This document shows positions 56,854-64,000 of a stretch of 64,000 nt of DNA, in pieces. Source of the DNA: Thiohalomonas denitrificans. Its GTDB lineage: Bacteria; Pseudomonadota; Gammaproteobacteria; Thiohalomonadales; Thiohalomonadaceae. A model generated the notes under the pieces. It was not told where the DNA came from, made no database searches, and saw nothing but the letters and a program-made list of their open reading frames with translations. Positions within the stretch are counted from its first letter, which is position 1. Every line of letters starts with the position of its first letter. The stretch lies in contig NZ_JAENYR010000013.1 of the NCBI RefSeq assembly GCF_016841685.1, positions 1 to 64,000 of the forward strand, given 5' to 3'. Made by a program: the position numbers and the translations under genes.

Positions 56854-57588
56854 ATGAATGCCGAACACCCGTGGGTAAAAGAGGTTCGTGCGGCCCTGGA
56901 GCGCGAACCCCGGATCAACCTTCACCGCAATCCCATCGATGTCGAAATGGACGGGGAGACCCTCGCTCTTGGCGGGGAAGCCGGCTCCATTGCTGCCAAG
57001 CGGCTGGCCTTTCGGACCGCCTCCGCGATTGCCTCGCGTGTGTCGGATCATATTCGGCTGGTTCCGACGGAGGTCCGGGATGATGGTGCCGTCAAAGATG
57101 CCATCGTGCTCGCCTTTGAACAGGAGTCCGCCTTTCGTGAATGCAACATTGCCGTGAGCTGGCACAATCAGCACGAGGTGATCCGCGCCACCCAGTCGAC
57201 ACTTGCCTGCACCTTCCACATCACCATCCGTGAGGGCACCGTAACGCTCGAGGGTGCCGTCGAGAGTCTCTCGCACCGGCGATTGGCCGAGGCACTGACC
57301 TGGTGGTCCACCGGAGTGACCGATGTGGTCGACCGGGTTCGGATCGTACCCGAGCAGCCGGATAGCGACCACGAGATCACCGATGCGGTCAAGCTGGTGC
57401 TCGAAAAAGATCCCCTTGTGCACAGCGGCCAGATTTACGTGACCACCACCGGCGGTACGGTGATGCTGGAGGGACTGGTGCGTGAAGAGCAGGAGCGGGA
57501 GATGGCGGAAATGGATGTCTGGTTTCTGGAGGGTGTGGACGATGTGGTGAATCGCATAGAGGTGCGCCAGGGGATGCCGGTCAGTTGA
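56854..57588 (+). CDS. Protein with three BON domains
   Basis: The 244-aa protein contains three consecutive BON-like repeats at about residues 5-75, 85-160 and 170-240. Repeats two and three show the family motif GTVTLEGAVESLSHRRLAE and GTVMLEGLVREEQEREMAE followed by VDDVVNRIEV-type ends. The first is more divergent. Unlike OsmY, no signal peptide is present, suggesting a cytoplasmic location. The ATG at 56854 follows TAAGGGGA. BON domains are thought to bind phospholipid or other hydrophobic ligands. Confidence 0.85.
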   Translation: MNAEHPWVKEVRAALEREPRINLHRNPIDVEMDGETLALGGEAGSIAAKRLAFRTASAIASRVSDHIRLVPTEVRDDGAVKDAIVLAFEQESAFRECNIAVSWHNQHEVIRATQSTLACTFHITIREGTVTLEGAVESLSHRRLAEALTWWSTGVTDVVDRVRIVPEQPDSDHEITDAVKLVLEKDPLVHSGQIYVTTTGGTVMLEGLVREEQEREMAEMDVWFLEGVDDVVNRIEVRQGMPVS

Positions 57589-57855
57589 CACGGACGTTAA
57601 TGGAGCTGCACGAAAGGTTGCCAATAAAACGGGGGTGTAATTACACGGGGCACAGGTTCGCATTCTCCGTAGTTCACGTCAGTTTTTTCGTAAGTCGGCC
57701 TTCAGACCGTCGGGTTTTGACGGGGTAAAGCCCTACTTACATCTGAGGTCATAAGAGGGCGGCGGTTCAGCTATGGGGCACGGATTCACACTTCCCGTGT
57801 TCTCCGTGTTTCATCGGTCAGTGCCTCGGTAGGTCGGCGCCGTGCGCGGTCGAAG
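57589..57855. other. Gene-free gap upstream of the encapsulin operon
   Basis: It contains the hairpin repeat at 57690-57740 and, around 57780-57825, a degenerate TTCCCGTGTTCTCCGTGTTTCATCGG stretch resembling repeat arms. No gene is visible. Confidence 0.5.
57690..57740. repeat. Long imperfect hairpin GTAAGTCGG...ACTTAC
   Basis: GTAAGTCGGCCTTCAGACCGTC pairs imperfectly with GACGGGGTAAAGCCCTACTTAC. A related segment, GGGCTGTAAAGTCCGACCTACG, is present at 50353-50374 between ppx and ppk1. This looks like a dispersed hairpin repeat. Confidence 0.6.
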
Positions 57856-57883
57856 TGGACATCGGGCATCCCCTTTCTATGCT
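57856..57883 (+). promoter_or_regulatory. Possible promoter of the encapsulin operon
   Basis: TGGACA at 57856-57861 and TATGCT at 57878-57883 are 16 bp apart, about 45 bp before the EncFtn start codon. I saw no Fur box or other operator. Confidence 0.35.
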
Positions 57884-57929
57884 TAGCTACAGCGGTATTG
57901 CTTTTCAGAAAAATCAAAAGGGGTTTGTC

Positions 57930-58325
57930 ATGAGCCACGTTGGCTACCATGAACCGTACGAAATGCTTTCACAAAATACCCGTGACATGCATCGCGCCCT
58001 GCGGTCACTGGAAGAAGAGCTGGAGGCGATCGACTGGTATCGCCAGCGGGCGGACGTCACCGAGGATGGCCCGCTGCGTGAAGTCCTGCTCCACAACATG
58101 CGTGAAGAGATTGAGCACGCTGCGATGGTGCTTGAGTGGATTCGTCGCAGCGACAGCGATTTCGATCAACAGCTGCGCACCTATCTGTTCGCCGAAGGGG
58201 ACATTGCGAAGATCGAAGAGGAGGCGGAAGGCGAAGGAAAGGCAGACGAAGAAGCTTCTACAAGATCCACGGAAACCCGTCCATGGCTGACCATCGGCAC
58301 GATGAAAGGAGATGGCCGCGTATGA
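57930..58325 (+). CDS. Encapsulated ferritin (EncFtn) with encapsulin targeting peptide
   Basis: This is a 131-aa ferroxidase cargo of encapsulin nanocompartments. The two-helix core reads RALRSLEEELEAIDWYRQRAD and HNMREEIEHAAMVLEWIRR. By comparison with Rhodospirillum rubrum EncFtn from memory, E30, E60 and H63 are the likely iron ligands at the dimer interface and W36 the conserved tryptophan. After an acidic linker the C-terminus carries LTIGTMKG at residues 120-127, matching encapsulin targeting peptides. The ATG at 57930 follows AAAAGGGG. Its stop overlaps the encapsulin start (ATGA). Confidence 0.94.
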   Translation: MSHVGYHEPYEMLSQNTRDMHRALRSLEEELEAIDWYRQRADVTEDGPLREVLLHNMREEIEHAAMVLEWIRRSDSDFDQQLRTYLFAEGDIAKIEEEAEGEGKADEEASTRSTETRPWLTIGTMKGDGRV

Positions 58326-59119
58326 GCTATCTGAACCGGGACGCCGCAGCATTTGATGCCCACATCTGGGAGCGAATCGACAGCGAGGCCGTCGATGCGG
58401 CCCGAGCTCTGATCACTGCCCGTTGTTTTCTTCCGGTGAATGGTCCCTATGGGGTCGGACTGACATCGGTTGAGCTGGGCGAGGATGGATTCCACACCGA
58501 GGCCCGCGAGGGAGAGGCCGAGGCGGTGATCAGCCGCGCGGTCTCGGTTCCGATGTTGGGCCAGGCGTTCTCCCTAAGTATTCGTCGCATCGACGCACAC
58601 CTGCACATGGGCCAGCCCATGAACTTCGCGCCGGTGCAGGACGCAGCCGAAGCCATAGCCCGGCGCGAGGAACGCTTTATTTACTACGGCGCTCCCGAAA
58701 TGGGCCTGGAGGGCCTGTTGACCTGCAAGGGTCACCATGAGGTAAAGGCTGGCGACTGGTCCAAGTTCGACAAGGCACTGGAAGATGTTCTGTCCGCAGT
58801 GAATACTCTGGATCACTCCGGATTCCACGGACCCTACGCGCTGACCCTGTCTCCGGCCCTCTACAACAATCTGTTTCGGCGTTACGAAGGCACGGACATG
58901 CTGCAGCTGGAGCACCTGAGGCGACTCTGCGAGCTCGGTGTGTACAAGGCTCCCATAGAGGGCGGAGCGGTAGTCGATGCGCACGTCGGGCAGATCGTAA
59001 TCGGACAGGACATGTCGGCGGGCTACTCCCGGCAGGACGGCATTCACTATCACCTCTATCTGAGTGAAAGCGTAATCACGATGGTCGAGGAGCCCGAGGC
59101 TGTCTGTATCATCGGCTGA
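58322..59119 (+). CDS. Encapsulin shell protein (family 1)
   Basis: This 265-aa HK97-fold protein self-assembles into a nanocompartment. It begins MSYLNRDAAAFDAHIWERID, includes TARCFLPVNGPYGVGLTSV, the E-loop region with AVSVPMLGQAFSLSIR, and the C-terminal IVIGQDMSAGYSRQDGIHYHLYLSES stretch typical of the family. The upstream extension of the frame is only the other-frame reading of EncFtn. Start and EncFtn stop overlap by 4 bp, so shell and cargo are made together. The expected task is iron oxidation and storage in the lumen. Confidence 0.95.
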   Translation: MSYLNRDAAAFDAHIWERIDSEAVDAARALITARCFLPVNGPYGVGLTSVELGEDGFHTEAREGEAEAVISRAVSVPMLGQAFSLSIRRIDAHLHMGQPMNFAPVQDAAEAIARREERFIYYGAPEMGLEGLLTCKGHHEVKAGDWSKFDKALEDVLSAVNTLDHSGFHGPYALTLSPALYNNLFRRYEGTDMLQLEHLRRLCELGVYKAPIEGGAVVDAHVGQIVIGQDMSAGYSRQDGIHYHLYLSESVITMVEEPEAVCIIG

Positions 59120-59238
59120 CCGGGGCGTCTTGGTGCGATTTCCCTGGTCATTCACAGGGCGGGCATAACGGTTAACCGGTATCCTTCCGGGACAGGACAG
59201 GAACAGGACAGGGTAAACACAAGCAAATACTCGGGCTC

Positions 59239-59469
59239 CTAGAGCCCGATCAGTTCGGCATGCAATCCCTGTCGCTGCACATGGTCCAGAACCGCATGGC
59301 TGTCGACGGCATCCGGATCGAATTCCACGACGATAAGATGCTTTTGGTGTTCTGCACAACGTACACGCTGAATGCCGTTCACTCCTTCCAGGGTGGAGCA
59401 GACCTGTGAAGTGCGGGCATCGTCGAGTTCCTCGTCGATATGGACCGTCACGTCCGCTTTTTTGCCCAT
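59239..59469 (-). CDS. Small HMA-fold protein without the CxxC metal motif
   Basis: The 76-aa protein has the beta-alpha-beta-beta-alpha-beta pattern of heavy-metal-associated domains: KADVTVHIDE, TSQVCSTLEGVNGIQRVRC, KHLIVVEFDP and SHAVLDHVQRQGLHAELIGL. The usual metal loop MxCxxC is absent; the loop reads DEELDDARTS. Metal binding by this loop is therefore unlikely. The ATG at 59469 is preferred over an upstream start. It is convergent with encapsulin and ends near a GGGCTCCTAGAGCCC hairpin (59233-59247). Confidence 0.7.
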   Translation of the reverse strand: MGKKADVTVHIDEELDDARTSQVCSTLEGVNGIQRVRCAEHQKHLIVVEFDPDAVDSHAVLDHVQRQGLHAELIGL

Positions 59470-59946
59470 CGCGCGATCTCCCAAAAAACCCGTTTCGATT
59501 GATCGAAAAGTAGCAGGTTCGGTTTGCTGCGCAATGCGGCTCGCGCGGCATGCAGGTCGGTCTTAACATCAAATAGTCAGCCAATTCACTAGTGTGTGTT
59601 CGCGCTCAGCGCCTGCTGTTTGATGAACTTGTTTGAGTTGGTGAACGACGCGAACCGGGGGGCTTCTGGATCGGGTGATTGATGGGCCGCAGACGGCGGC
59701 GGCTCTGCCTAGCTTATCTCTATCTGTCGGGTGGCCGCTTGATGGGGCTGCCTCTGAAGAGATTCCGTTTCCCGGGTGGCTGCTGATCGGCATCGGCAGG
59801 TGATGCCTTACGGCATTGGCCCACCAGTCGTTTATCGGACCTGGCGATAGTCACGGGTCCGCTCTTATGTAGTCGAGCGGCCTGAGCCGACAGGCTACCG
59901 GTGCGTCAACTACAGTTAAGGGGGTCTCCCCACCGATCCACCAATC
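59470..59946. other. Gene-free gap between the HMA-like gene and marC
   Basis: I see no gene or strong repeat. Promoters for the two divergent genes should lie here. An open frame at 59569-59793 on the minus strand has no ribosome site or recognisable sequence. Confidence 0.5.
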
Positions 59947-60579
59947 ATGACCGAATTGCTGGTCAACAATCTGGTCACCCTGTTTGTGGTCGTCGATCCC
60001 ATCGGAATCGCCGTGATCTTCAGTGGTCTGACGCGCCACGGCGACCGGGTTTTCCGGAGCTCGATGGCTCTGCGCGCCACCATCCTTTCCACCTTCATTC
60101 TGGTAGCCTTCTTTTTCATCGGGGAAATGCTGCTGCGCACCCTGGGCATCGGTCAACCGGCCTTTCGAATCGCCGGCGGCATTCTTCTGTTCATGTTGGC
60201 TATCGACATGGTGTTCGCCCGCCAATCCGGGTTGCGTTCGGCAACTTTCCGGGAACGGGAAGAGGCCTTTGCGAAGGAGGACATCTCGGTTTTCCCGCTG
60301 GCCTTCCCGCTCCTGGCCGGCCCCGGAGCGATGACCACCGTTCTGCTGATGGCGGACAGCGGCAAGACACCTGCCGTTACTGCCGGCATGGTGGCGATTA
60401 TCTTCATCATCATGGGTTTCACCCTGCTCTCCCTCATGCTCTCCGCCCGGGTGATGGATTGGCTTGGCGAGACCGGCGCCAACGTCATCAGCCGGTTACT
60501 GGGGCTGATCCTCGCCGCCCTCGCGGTCCAGTACATCGTCGATGGCGTACGGCAGATCGCAGCCTCACTGGGGATCTGA
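59947..60579 (+). CDS. MarC family membrane protein
   Basis: This is a 210-aa inner-membrane protein with six helices, of the MarC/UPF0056 family. Features are LVTLFVVVDPIGIAVIFSGLT at the N-terminus and FPLAFPLLAGPGAMTTVLLM in the middle, followed by a long hydrophobic C-terminal half. The function is unknown; despite the name, it is not linked to multiple antibiotic resistance. Its last 15 bp overlap the end of the convergent tesA frame. Confidence 0.9.
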   Translation: MTELLVNNLVTLFVVVDPIGIAVIFSGLTRHGDRVFRSSMALRATILSTFILVAFFFIGEMLLRTLGIGQPAFRIAGGILLFMLAIDMVFARQSGLRSATFREREEAFAKEDISVFPLAFPLLAGPGAMTTVLLMADSGKTPAVTAGMVAIIFIIMGFTLLSLMLSARVMDWLGETGANVISRLLGLILAALAVQYIVDGVRQIAASLGI

Positions 60580-61305
60580 CTCGGAGGCCACAAAGACAAA
60601 ACTAGGAGCCTGTCCGAGAATAGCGGCCGTCACGAGGGCAGGATTGACTGAGTCAGACTCTGTGTTTTCAGTGGTTTCTCTCAACAGCGGTTCCAGATGC
60701 TTCCAGACACTATTGAGCAGTTTCGGCTGCGCGGCAGCGGTGGCGTGCATGCCGTCGGGTTGCATGAGGGTGCTGTCACCGGCCACGCCTTCCAGCAGGA
60801 AAGGCACGAGGGCGACCATCATCTCTTCGCTCAACTCCCGGTAGACTGCACTGAAGCGGCGGGTGTATTCGGGACCGTAATTGGGTGGCATCTGTATGCC
60901 GACCAGGAGCACGCGGGCGCCGGACTCCCGGGCCTGTCGGATCATCATTGCCAGGTTCGACTTTAGCCGTTCCAGAGGTAAGCCGCGCAGGCCGTCATTG
61001 CCGCCCAGTTCGATTACGACCACCTGCGGTTCGTGTCGCTTCAGCAGCGCAGGCAGCCGTTCGCGGCCGCCGCGGCTGGTTTCGCCGCTGGTGCTGGCGT
61101 TTACTATCCGGTGCGAATAGCCGCGCTGTTCAAGCCGTTGAGCCAGCAGATGAACCCAGCCCTTTTCCATCGGCAGGCCGTAGGCGGCACTGAGACTGTC
61201 GCCCAGTACCAGTAGAGCCGGCCGTTCATCGGATTCGCAAGGGCTTGCTGCTATAGTCCCGCAGACCCACAACAAGAGAATGACTACGCGTCTAATGATG
61301 AACAC
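60565..61305 (-). CDS. tesA: GDSL esterase/lysophospholipase TesA with repeat-derived C-terminal tail
   Basis: This is a periplasmic SGNH hydrolase with thioesterase and lysophospholipase activity. The signal peptide MFIIRRVVILLLWVCGTIAAS leads to block I LVLGDSLSAAYG (catalytic S37). Gly and Asn blocks are at STSGETSRGG and LGGNDGLRGL, and the D/H pair is in QPDGMHATAA. The E. coli enzyme ends about where KHLEPLLRE occurs here. The remaining roughly 35 residues (including NPALVTAAILGQAPS) are encoded by a MITE-like end and run into the marC 3' end. It is divergent from ybbA with overlapping starts, as in many proteobacteria. Confidence 0.9.
   Translation of the reverse strand: MFIIRRVVILLLWVCGTIAASPCESDERPALLVLGDSLSAAYGLPMEKGWVHLLAQRLEQRGYSHRIVNASTSGETSRGGRERLPALLKRHEPQVVVIELGGNDGLRGLPLERLKSNLAMMIRQARESGARVLLVGIQMPPNYGPEYTRRFSAVYRELSEEMMVALVPFLLEGVAGDSTLMQPDGMHATAAAQPKLLNSVWKHLEPLLRETTENTESDSVNPALVTAAILGQAPSFVFVASESDPQ
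60604..60655. mobile_element. Left part of a MITE-like element inside the tesA 3' end
   Basis: AGGAGCCTGTCCGAGAATAGC and the next 30 bases are nearly identical to the start of the element at 30695. CTAG is again at the junction (60602-60605). No right end was found, so it is a partial copy. It lies within the last codons of the tesA frame. Confidence 0.75.
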
Positions 61306-61987
61306 CGCGTCCTCCCATCCGATGATTCAGACCCGTAATCTTGGCATGGAGGTGGACAGTCCGGAAGGGCGTCTTCACCTTCTCCAGGATATCGACCTGT
61401 CCGTAATGCCCGGCGAGGCAGTTGCCGTCCTGGGCATATCGGGTTCCGGAAAATCCACCCTGCTGGGTCTGCTGGCCGGCCTGGACACACCGACCCGGGG
61501 TCAGATTTGGCTCGATGGTACCGAGATCACCGCCCTCGATGAGGATGGCCGCGCCGCGATGCGTGCGCAGTTGCTCGGCTTTGTCTTTCAGTCCTTTCAG
61601 CTGCTGCCAAATCTCACGGCACTGGAGAATACCATGCTGCCGCTGGAGCTGGCCGGCGCCGATGCGCCGCACGAGCGTGCCGCAGAGTTACTGGCGGTGG
61701 TAGGGCTGTCGGAACGGGCCCGTCATCTGCCGCATCAGCTATCGGGCGGGGAGCAGCAGCGGGTTGCCATCGCCCGCGCGTTTGCCACTCGGCCGCGGCT
61801 GCTGTTGGCCGACGAGCCGACCGGCAATCTGGACACCCGCACCGGGGCCCAGGTGATTGATCTTCTGTTCGGTCTGAACGCCGAACAAGGCACCACGCTG
61901 TTGCTGGTGACCCATGATGCGGGGCTGGCCGGACGTTGCGACCGTGCATTGGAGCTGGAGGCGGGGCGCCTCCCGCACCCGGCATGA
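61280..61987 (+). CDS. ybbA: ABC transporter ATP-binding protein, YbbA type
   Basis: This is a 235-aa LolD/YbbA-like ATPase. Walker A is GISGSGKST, the Q-loop FVFQSFQLLP, the signature LSGGEQQRVAIARA and Walker B LLLADEPTGN, with the H-loop THD. The ATG at 61280 is used; ATGs at 61298 and 61322 are possible because all lack a good ribosome site. The start overlaps the divergent tesA start. The permease gene overlaps its stop by 4 bp. Confidence 0.93.
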   Translation: MTTRLMMNTASSHPMIQTRNLGMEVDSPEGRLHLLQDIDLSVMPGEAVAVLGISGSGKSTLLGLLAGLDTPTRGQIWLDGTEITALDEDGRAAMRAQLLGFVFQSFQLLPNLTALENTMLPLELAGADAPHERAAELLAVVGLSERARHLPHQLSGGEQQRVAIARAFATRPRLLLADEPTGNLDTRTGAQVIDLLFGLNAEQGTTLLLVTHDAGLAGRCDRALELEAGRLPHPA

Positions 61988-64000
61988 ACGTTGTGCGGTT
62001 CGCCTGGCGCAGCCTGCTACGCGACTGGCGTGCGGGAGAGCTGCGGCTCATTGTCCTGGCGCTGGTGATCGCCGTAGGCAGTGTCTCCGCGGTGGGGTTT
62101 TTCACCGATCGCGTGCGTGGCGCCATGGAGCGCCAGGCCGGCGAGCTTCTGGCTGCTGACCGCGTACTGGAGAGCGGCCAGCCCCTCAACCCGGAGTGGC
62201 TGGCACGTGCCCGGGAATCGGGGTTGGCGACGGCCCGTACCCAGTCCTTCCGCACGGTGGTGAGCGCCAAAGACGCCTTGCAGTTGGTGGAGGTCAAGGC
62301 CACCGGTGAAAATTATCCCCTGCGGGGCGAGTTGCGGGTGGCTCCGGAACCGTTTGCGCCCGACCATCCCATCGAATCCGGACCTGAGCCGGGCGGGGTA
62401 TGGCTGGAGGCCCGACTGGCAGCTTTGCTGGATGTGGAGCCGGGCGATGCGGTTCGGCTCGGCAGTGAGGAATTCACCTTTTCCAGAGTATTGGTGTATG
62501 AACCGGACCGCGGAGGGGAGCTGTTCGCCATCGCGCCCCGGGTGATGATGAACCTCTCCGATGTGCCGGCTACTGGTCTGGTACAGACCGGCAGCCTGGT
62601 CACCTATCGCCTGCTACTGTCCGGTGGGGCGTCGGCGCTCAATCGCTTCGGGCGCTGGATAGAGCCGCAACTGGCTGGTGGCCAGCACTGGCGGGGCAGC
62701 AGCGAGGCGCGGCCGGCAGTGGGTTCGGCGCTGGAGAAGGCCGAGCAGTTTCTCGGCCTGGCGGCCCTGGTCGCCGTTCTGCTCGCCGGGGTAGCGGCCG
62801 CTACCGCGGCTCACCGACACGCCTATCGTCAGTACGATGCCACCGCGGTGATGCGCTGTCTTGGCGCCTCGCAAGCGTGGGTGACGCGGACCTACCTGCT
62901 GGAACTGCTCTTCCTCGGCATCATCGCCTCGGCGATCGGATGTGTGGTGGGCTTTATCTCCCAGGCGGTGTTGGCGGGGATCCTCGCCGAGCTGTTCACC
63001 CAGGCGCTGCCCGCGCCCTCGTGGTGGCCATTGGTCAGCGGCATGGCGGCCGGTCTGGTGACCCTTGCCGGGTTTGCCGTTCCGCCCCTGCTTTCACTGA
63101 AGGGTGTCCCGCCGATGCGGGTATTGCGTCAGGAGCTGGGCCCGGTGCGGCCCAGCGGCATGGTCGTCTATGGCGGGGCCTTGGCCGCGCTGCTGGTACT
63201 GATGTTGTGGCAGGCGCAGGATGTGCGGCTGACCCTCTATGTGTTCGGTGGCGCGGCGGCAACCCTGGCGATATTGGGAGCGGTGGCGGCACTGCTGGTG
63301 GGCGCGCTGACTCCACTGCGCAAACGGGTCGGGGTCTCTTGGCGGTTTGGCCTCGCCAATATTCCGCGACGGGCGCGGGAGAGTCGAATCCAGGTGGTGG
63401 CGTTCGGGCTTGGTATTACCGTGCTGTTGCTGCTCTCCATCGTCCGTGGCGACCTGCTCTCCGATTGGCGCGACAGCCTGCCGCCGGATGCACCGAACCA
63501 CTTTCTGATCAACGTGCAGCCCGGACAGGTCGAAAAACTGGAGGCCTTCCTGCAGGAGCGGATTGGTACAGCTCCGACCTTTCAGCCGATGATCAAGGGC
63601 CGGCTTTCGGCTATCAACGGTGAACCGGTGACTCCGGAAGAGTACGAAAACCCGCGTGCACAGCGGCTTTCCGAGCGGGAATTCAATCTCTCCTCGGCCC
63701 GGCAGCTCGCTCCGGATAATCGCATCGTAGCCGGGCAGTGGTGGGGGGCTCCATCCCGATCCGAGGCGCTTCACCAGTGGTCGGTGGAGGAGGGCATCGC
63801 AGAGACGCTGGGGATCGAACCGGGCGACCGTCTACGGTTTCAGGTTGCGGGAAAACCCGTGGAAGGGACGGTCACCAGCCTTCGGGCCGTCGAGTGGGAT
63901 TCGTTCCGGGTCAACTTCTTCGTGATCGGAACACCCGCGCTGCTTGAGGACGAACCGGCCAGTTTTATCACCAGTTTTTTTGTCCCGGAGGCCGAGAGGG
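61984..64000 (+). CDS. ybbP: FtsX-like ABC transporter permease, YbbP type, cut by the window end
   Basis: The first 672 codons of a large permease partner of YbbA are present. One membrane helix near residues 21-40 (LRLIVLALVIAVGSVSAVGFF) is followed by a periplasmic MacB/FtsX-type domain. The FtsX core helices start from about residue 255 (LGLAALVAVLLAGVAAATAA). A second set continues after residue 380, including VVAFGLGITVLLLLSIV. E. coli YbbP has about 800 residues, so about one sixth is missing. The frame remains open to position 64000. Confidence 0.93.
   Translation, partial: MNVVRFAWRSLLRDWRAGELRLIVLALVIAVGSVSAVGFFTDRVRGAMERQAGELLAADRVLESGQPLNPEWLARARESGLATARTQSFRTVVSAKDALQLVEVKATGENYPLRGELRVAPEPFAPDHPIESGPEPGGVWLEARLAALLDVEPGDAVRLGSEEFTFSRVLVYEPDRGGELFAIAPRVMMNLSDVPATGLVQTGSLVTYRLLLSGGASALNRFGRWIEPQLAGGQHWRGSSEARPAVGSALEKAEQFLGLAALVAVLLAGVAAATAAHRHAYRQYDATAVMRCLGASQAWVTRTYLLELLFLGIIASAIGCVVGFISQAVLAGILAELFTQALPAPSWWPLVSGMAAGLVTLAGFAVPPLLSLKGVPPMRVLRQELGPVRPSGMVVYGGALAALLVLMLWQAQDVRLTLYVFGGAAATLAILGAVAALLVGALTPLRKRVGVSWRFGLANIPRRARESRIQVVAFGLGITVLLLLSIVRGDLLSDWRDSLPPDAPNHFLINVQPGQVEKLEAFLQERIGTAPTFQPMIKGRLSAINGEPVTPEEYENPRAQRLSEREFNLSSARQLAPDNRIVAGQWWGAPSRSEALHQWSVEEGIAETLGIEPGDRLRFQVAGKPVEGTVTSLRAVEWDSFRVNFFVIGTPALLEDEPASFITSFFVPEAER

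Noticed and set aside
58136-58321. N-terminal extension of the encapsulin frame
   Set aside because: The extra codons are an out-of-frame reading of the EncFtn gene; the ATG at 58322 begins the conserved encapsulin sequence.

Overview
The window is a GC-rich, gene-dense stretch of a Gram-negative chromosome. It most likely comes from a gammaproteobacterium, perhaps a Chromatiales or sulfur-oxidizer-like lineage; that placement is an inference from gene content and order. Supporting features are the cutA-dsbD pair, a complete LPS inner-core and lipid A gene set (hldE, waaF, a waaC-like gene, waaA, lpxL, kdkA), TolC, a Slt70-type transglycosylase, GlnE, HrpA and the divergent tesA/ybbA-ybbP arrangement. 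No rRNA, tRNA, CRISPR array, prophage or transposase gene was found.

Layout. (1) 1-5.6 kb: a DsbD with a duplicated periplasmic domain, cutA, fxsA, groESL behind a perfect CIRCE operator, and a UdgX-type uracil-DNA protein. (2) 5.7-10.4 kb: glnE, ilvE and a small zinc-finger protein, separated by repeat elements. (3) 10.5-30.6 kb: a large LPS region. It starts with an operon hldE - FAD oxidoreductase - aldo/keto reductase - waaF - GT2 - GT4. An oppositely oriented block follows, with a GT9, an O-antigen ligase, a methyltransferase-like gene and a GT4. After these come another glycosyltransferase, an LtaS-like phosphoglycerol transferase with a UDP-xylose synthase, a WaaC-like GT9 head to head with Kdo kinase, and waaA-lpxL. 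(4) 30.8-36.5 kb: hemerythrin, isochorismatase-like hydrolase, tolC, pcm, and thiC under a TPP riboswitch. (5) 36.6-46.8 kb: a GNAT-nitrilase fusion, an acetate permease, an RRM protein, a small lipoprotein, TauE, an AI-2E exporter-family protein, an unknown gene, Slt70, and several small genes including a 54-codon one. (6) 47.3-57.6 kb: a peroxiredoxin with a PerR-like operator, bacteriohemerythrin, convergent ppx/ppk1, hrpA and a triple-BON protein. (7) 57.8-59.5 kb: an encapsulated-ferritin/encapsulin iron compartment with a small HMA-fold protein nearby. (8) 59.9-64 kb: marC, tesA, ybbA and ybbP, the last cut by the window end.

Functional themes. Genes for heptose, Kdo and lipid A assembly and outer-core or O-antigen transfer sit together. 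The FAD oxidoreductase/aldo-keto reductase pair inside the heptose operon has no obvious role there. A second theme is iron, oxygen and peroxide handling: two hemerythrins, 2-Cys peroxiredoxin, and EncFtn plus encapsulin.

Repeats. At least two families of non-coding repeats are scattered between genes. One is MITE-like, with ends reading AGGAGCCTGTCCGAGAATAGC and its complement and with CTAG at the insertion junction. One copy supplies the stop codon of a hemerythrin gene and another extends the TesA C-terminus. The other family has long inverted arms resembling CGCAAAGGCGCAAAGAGC. Observations marked as seen come from direct reading; family assignments are from recognition of motifs, without any database search.
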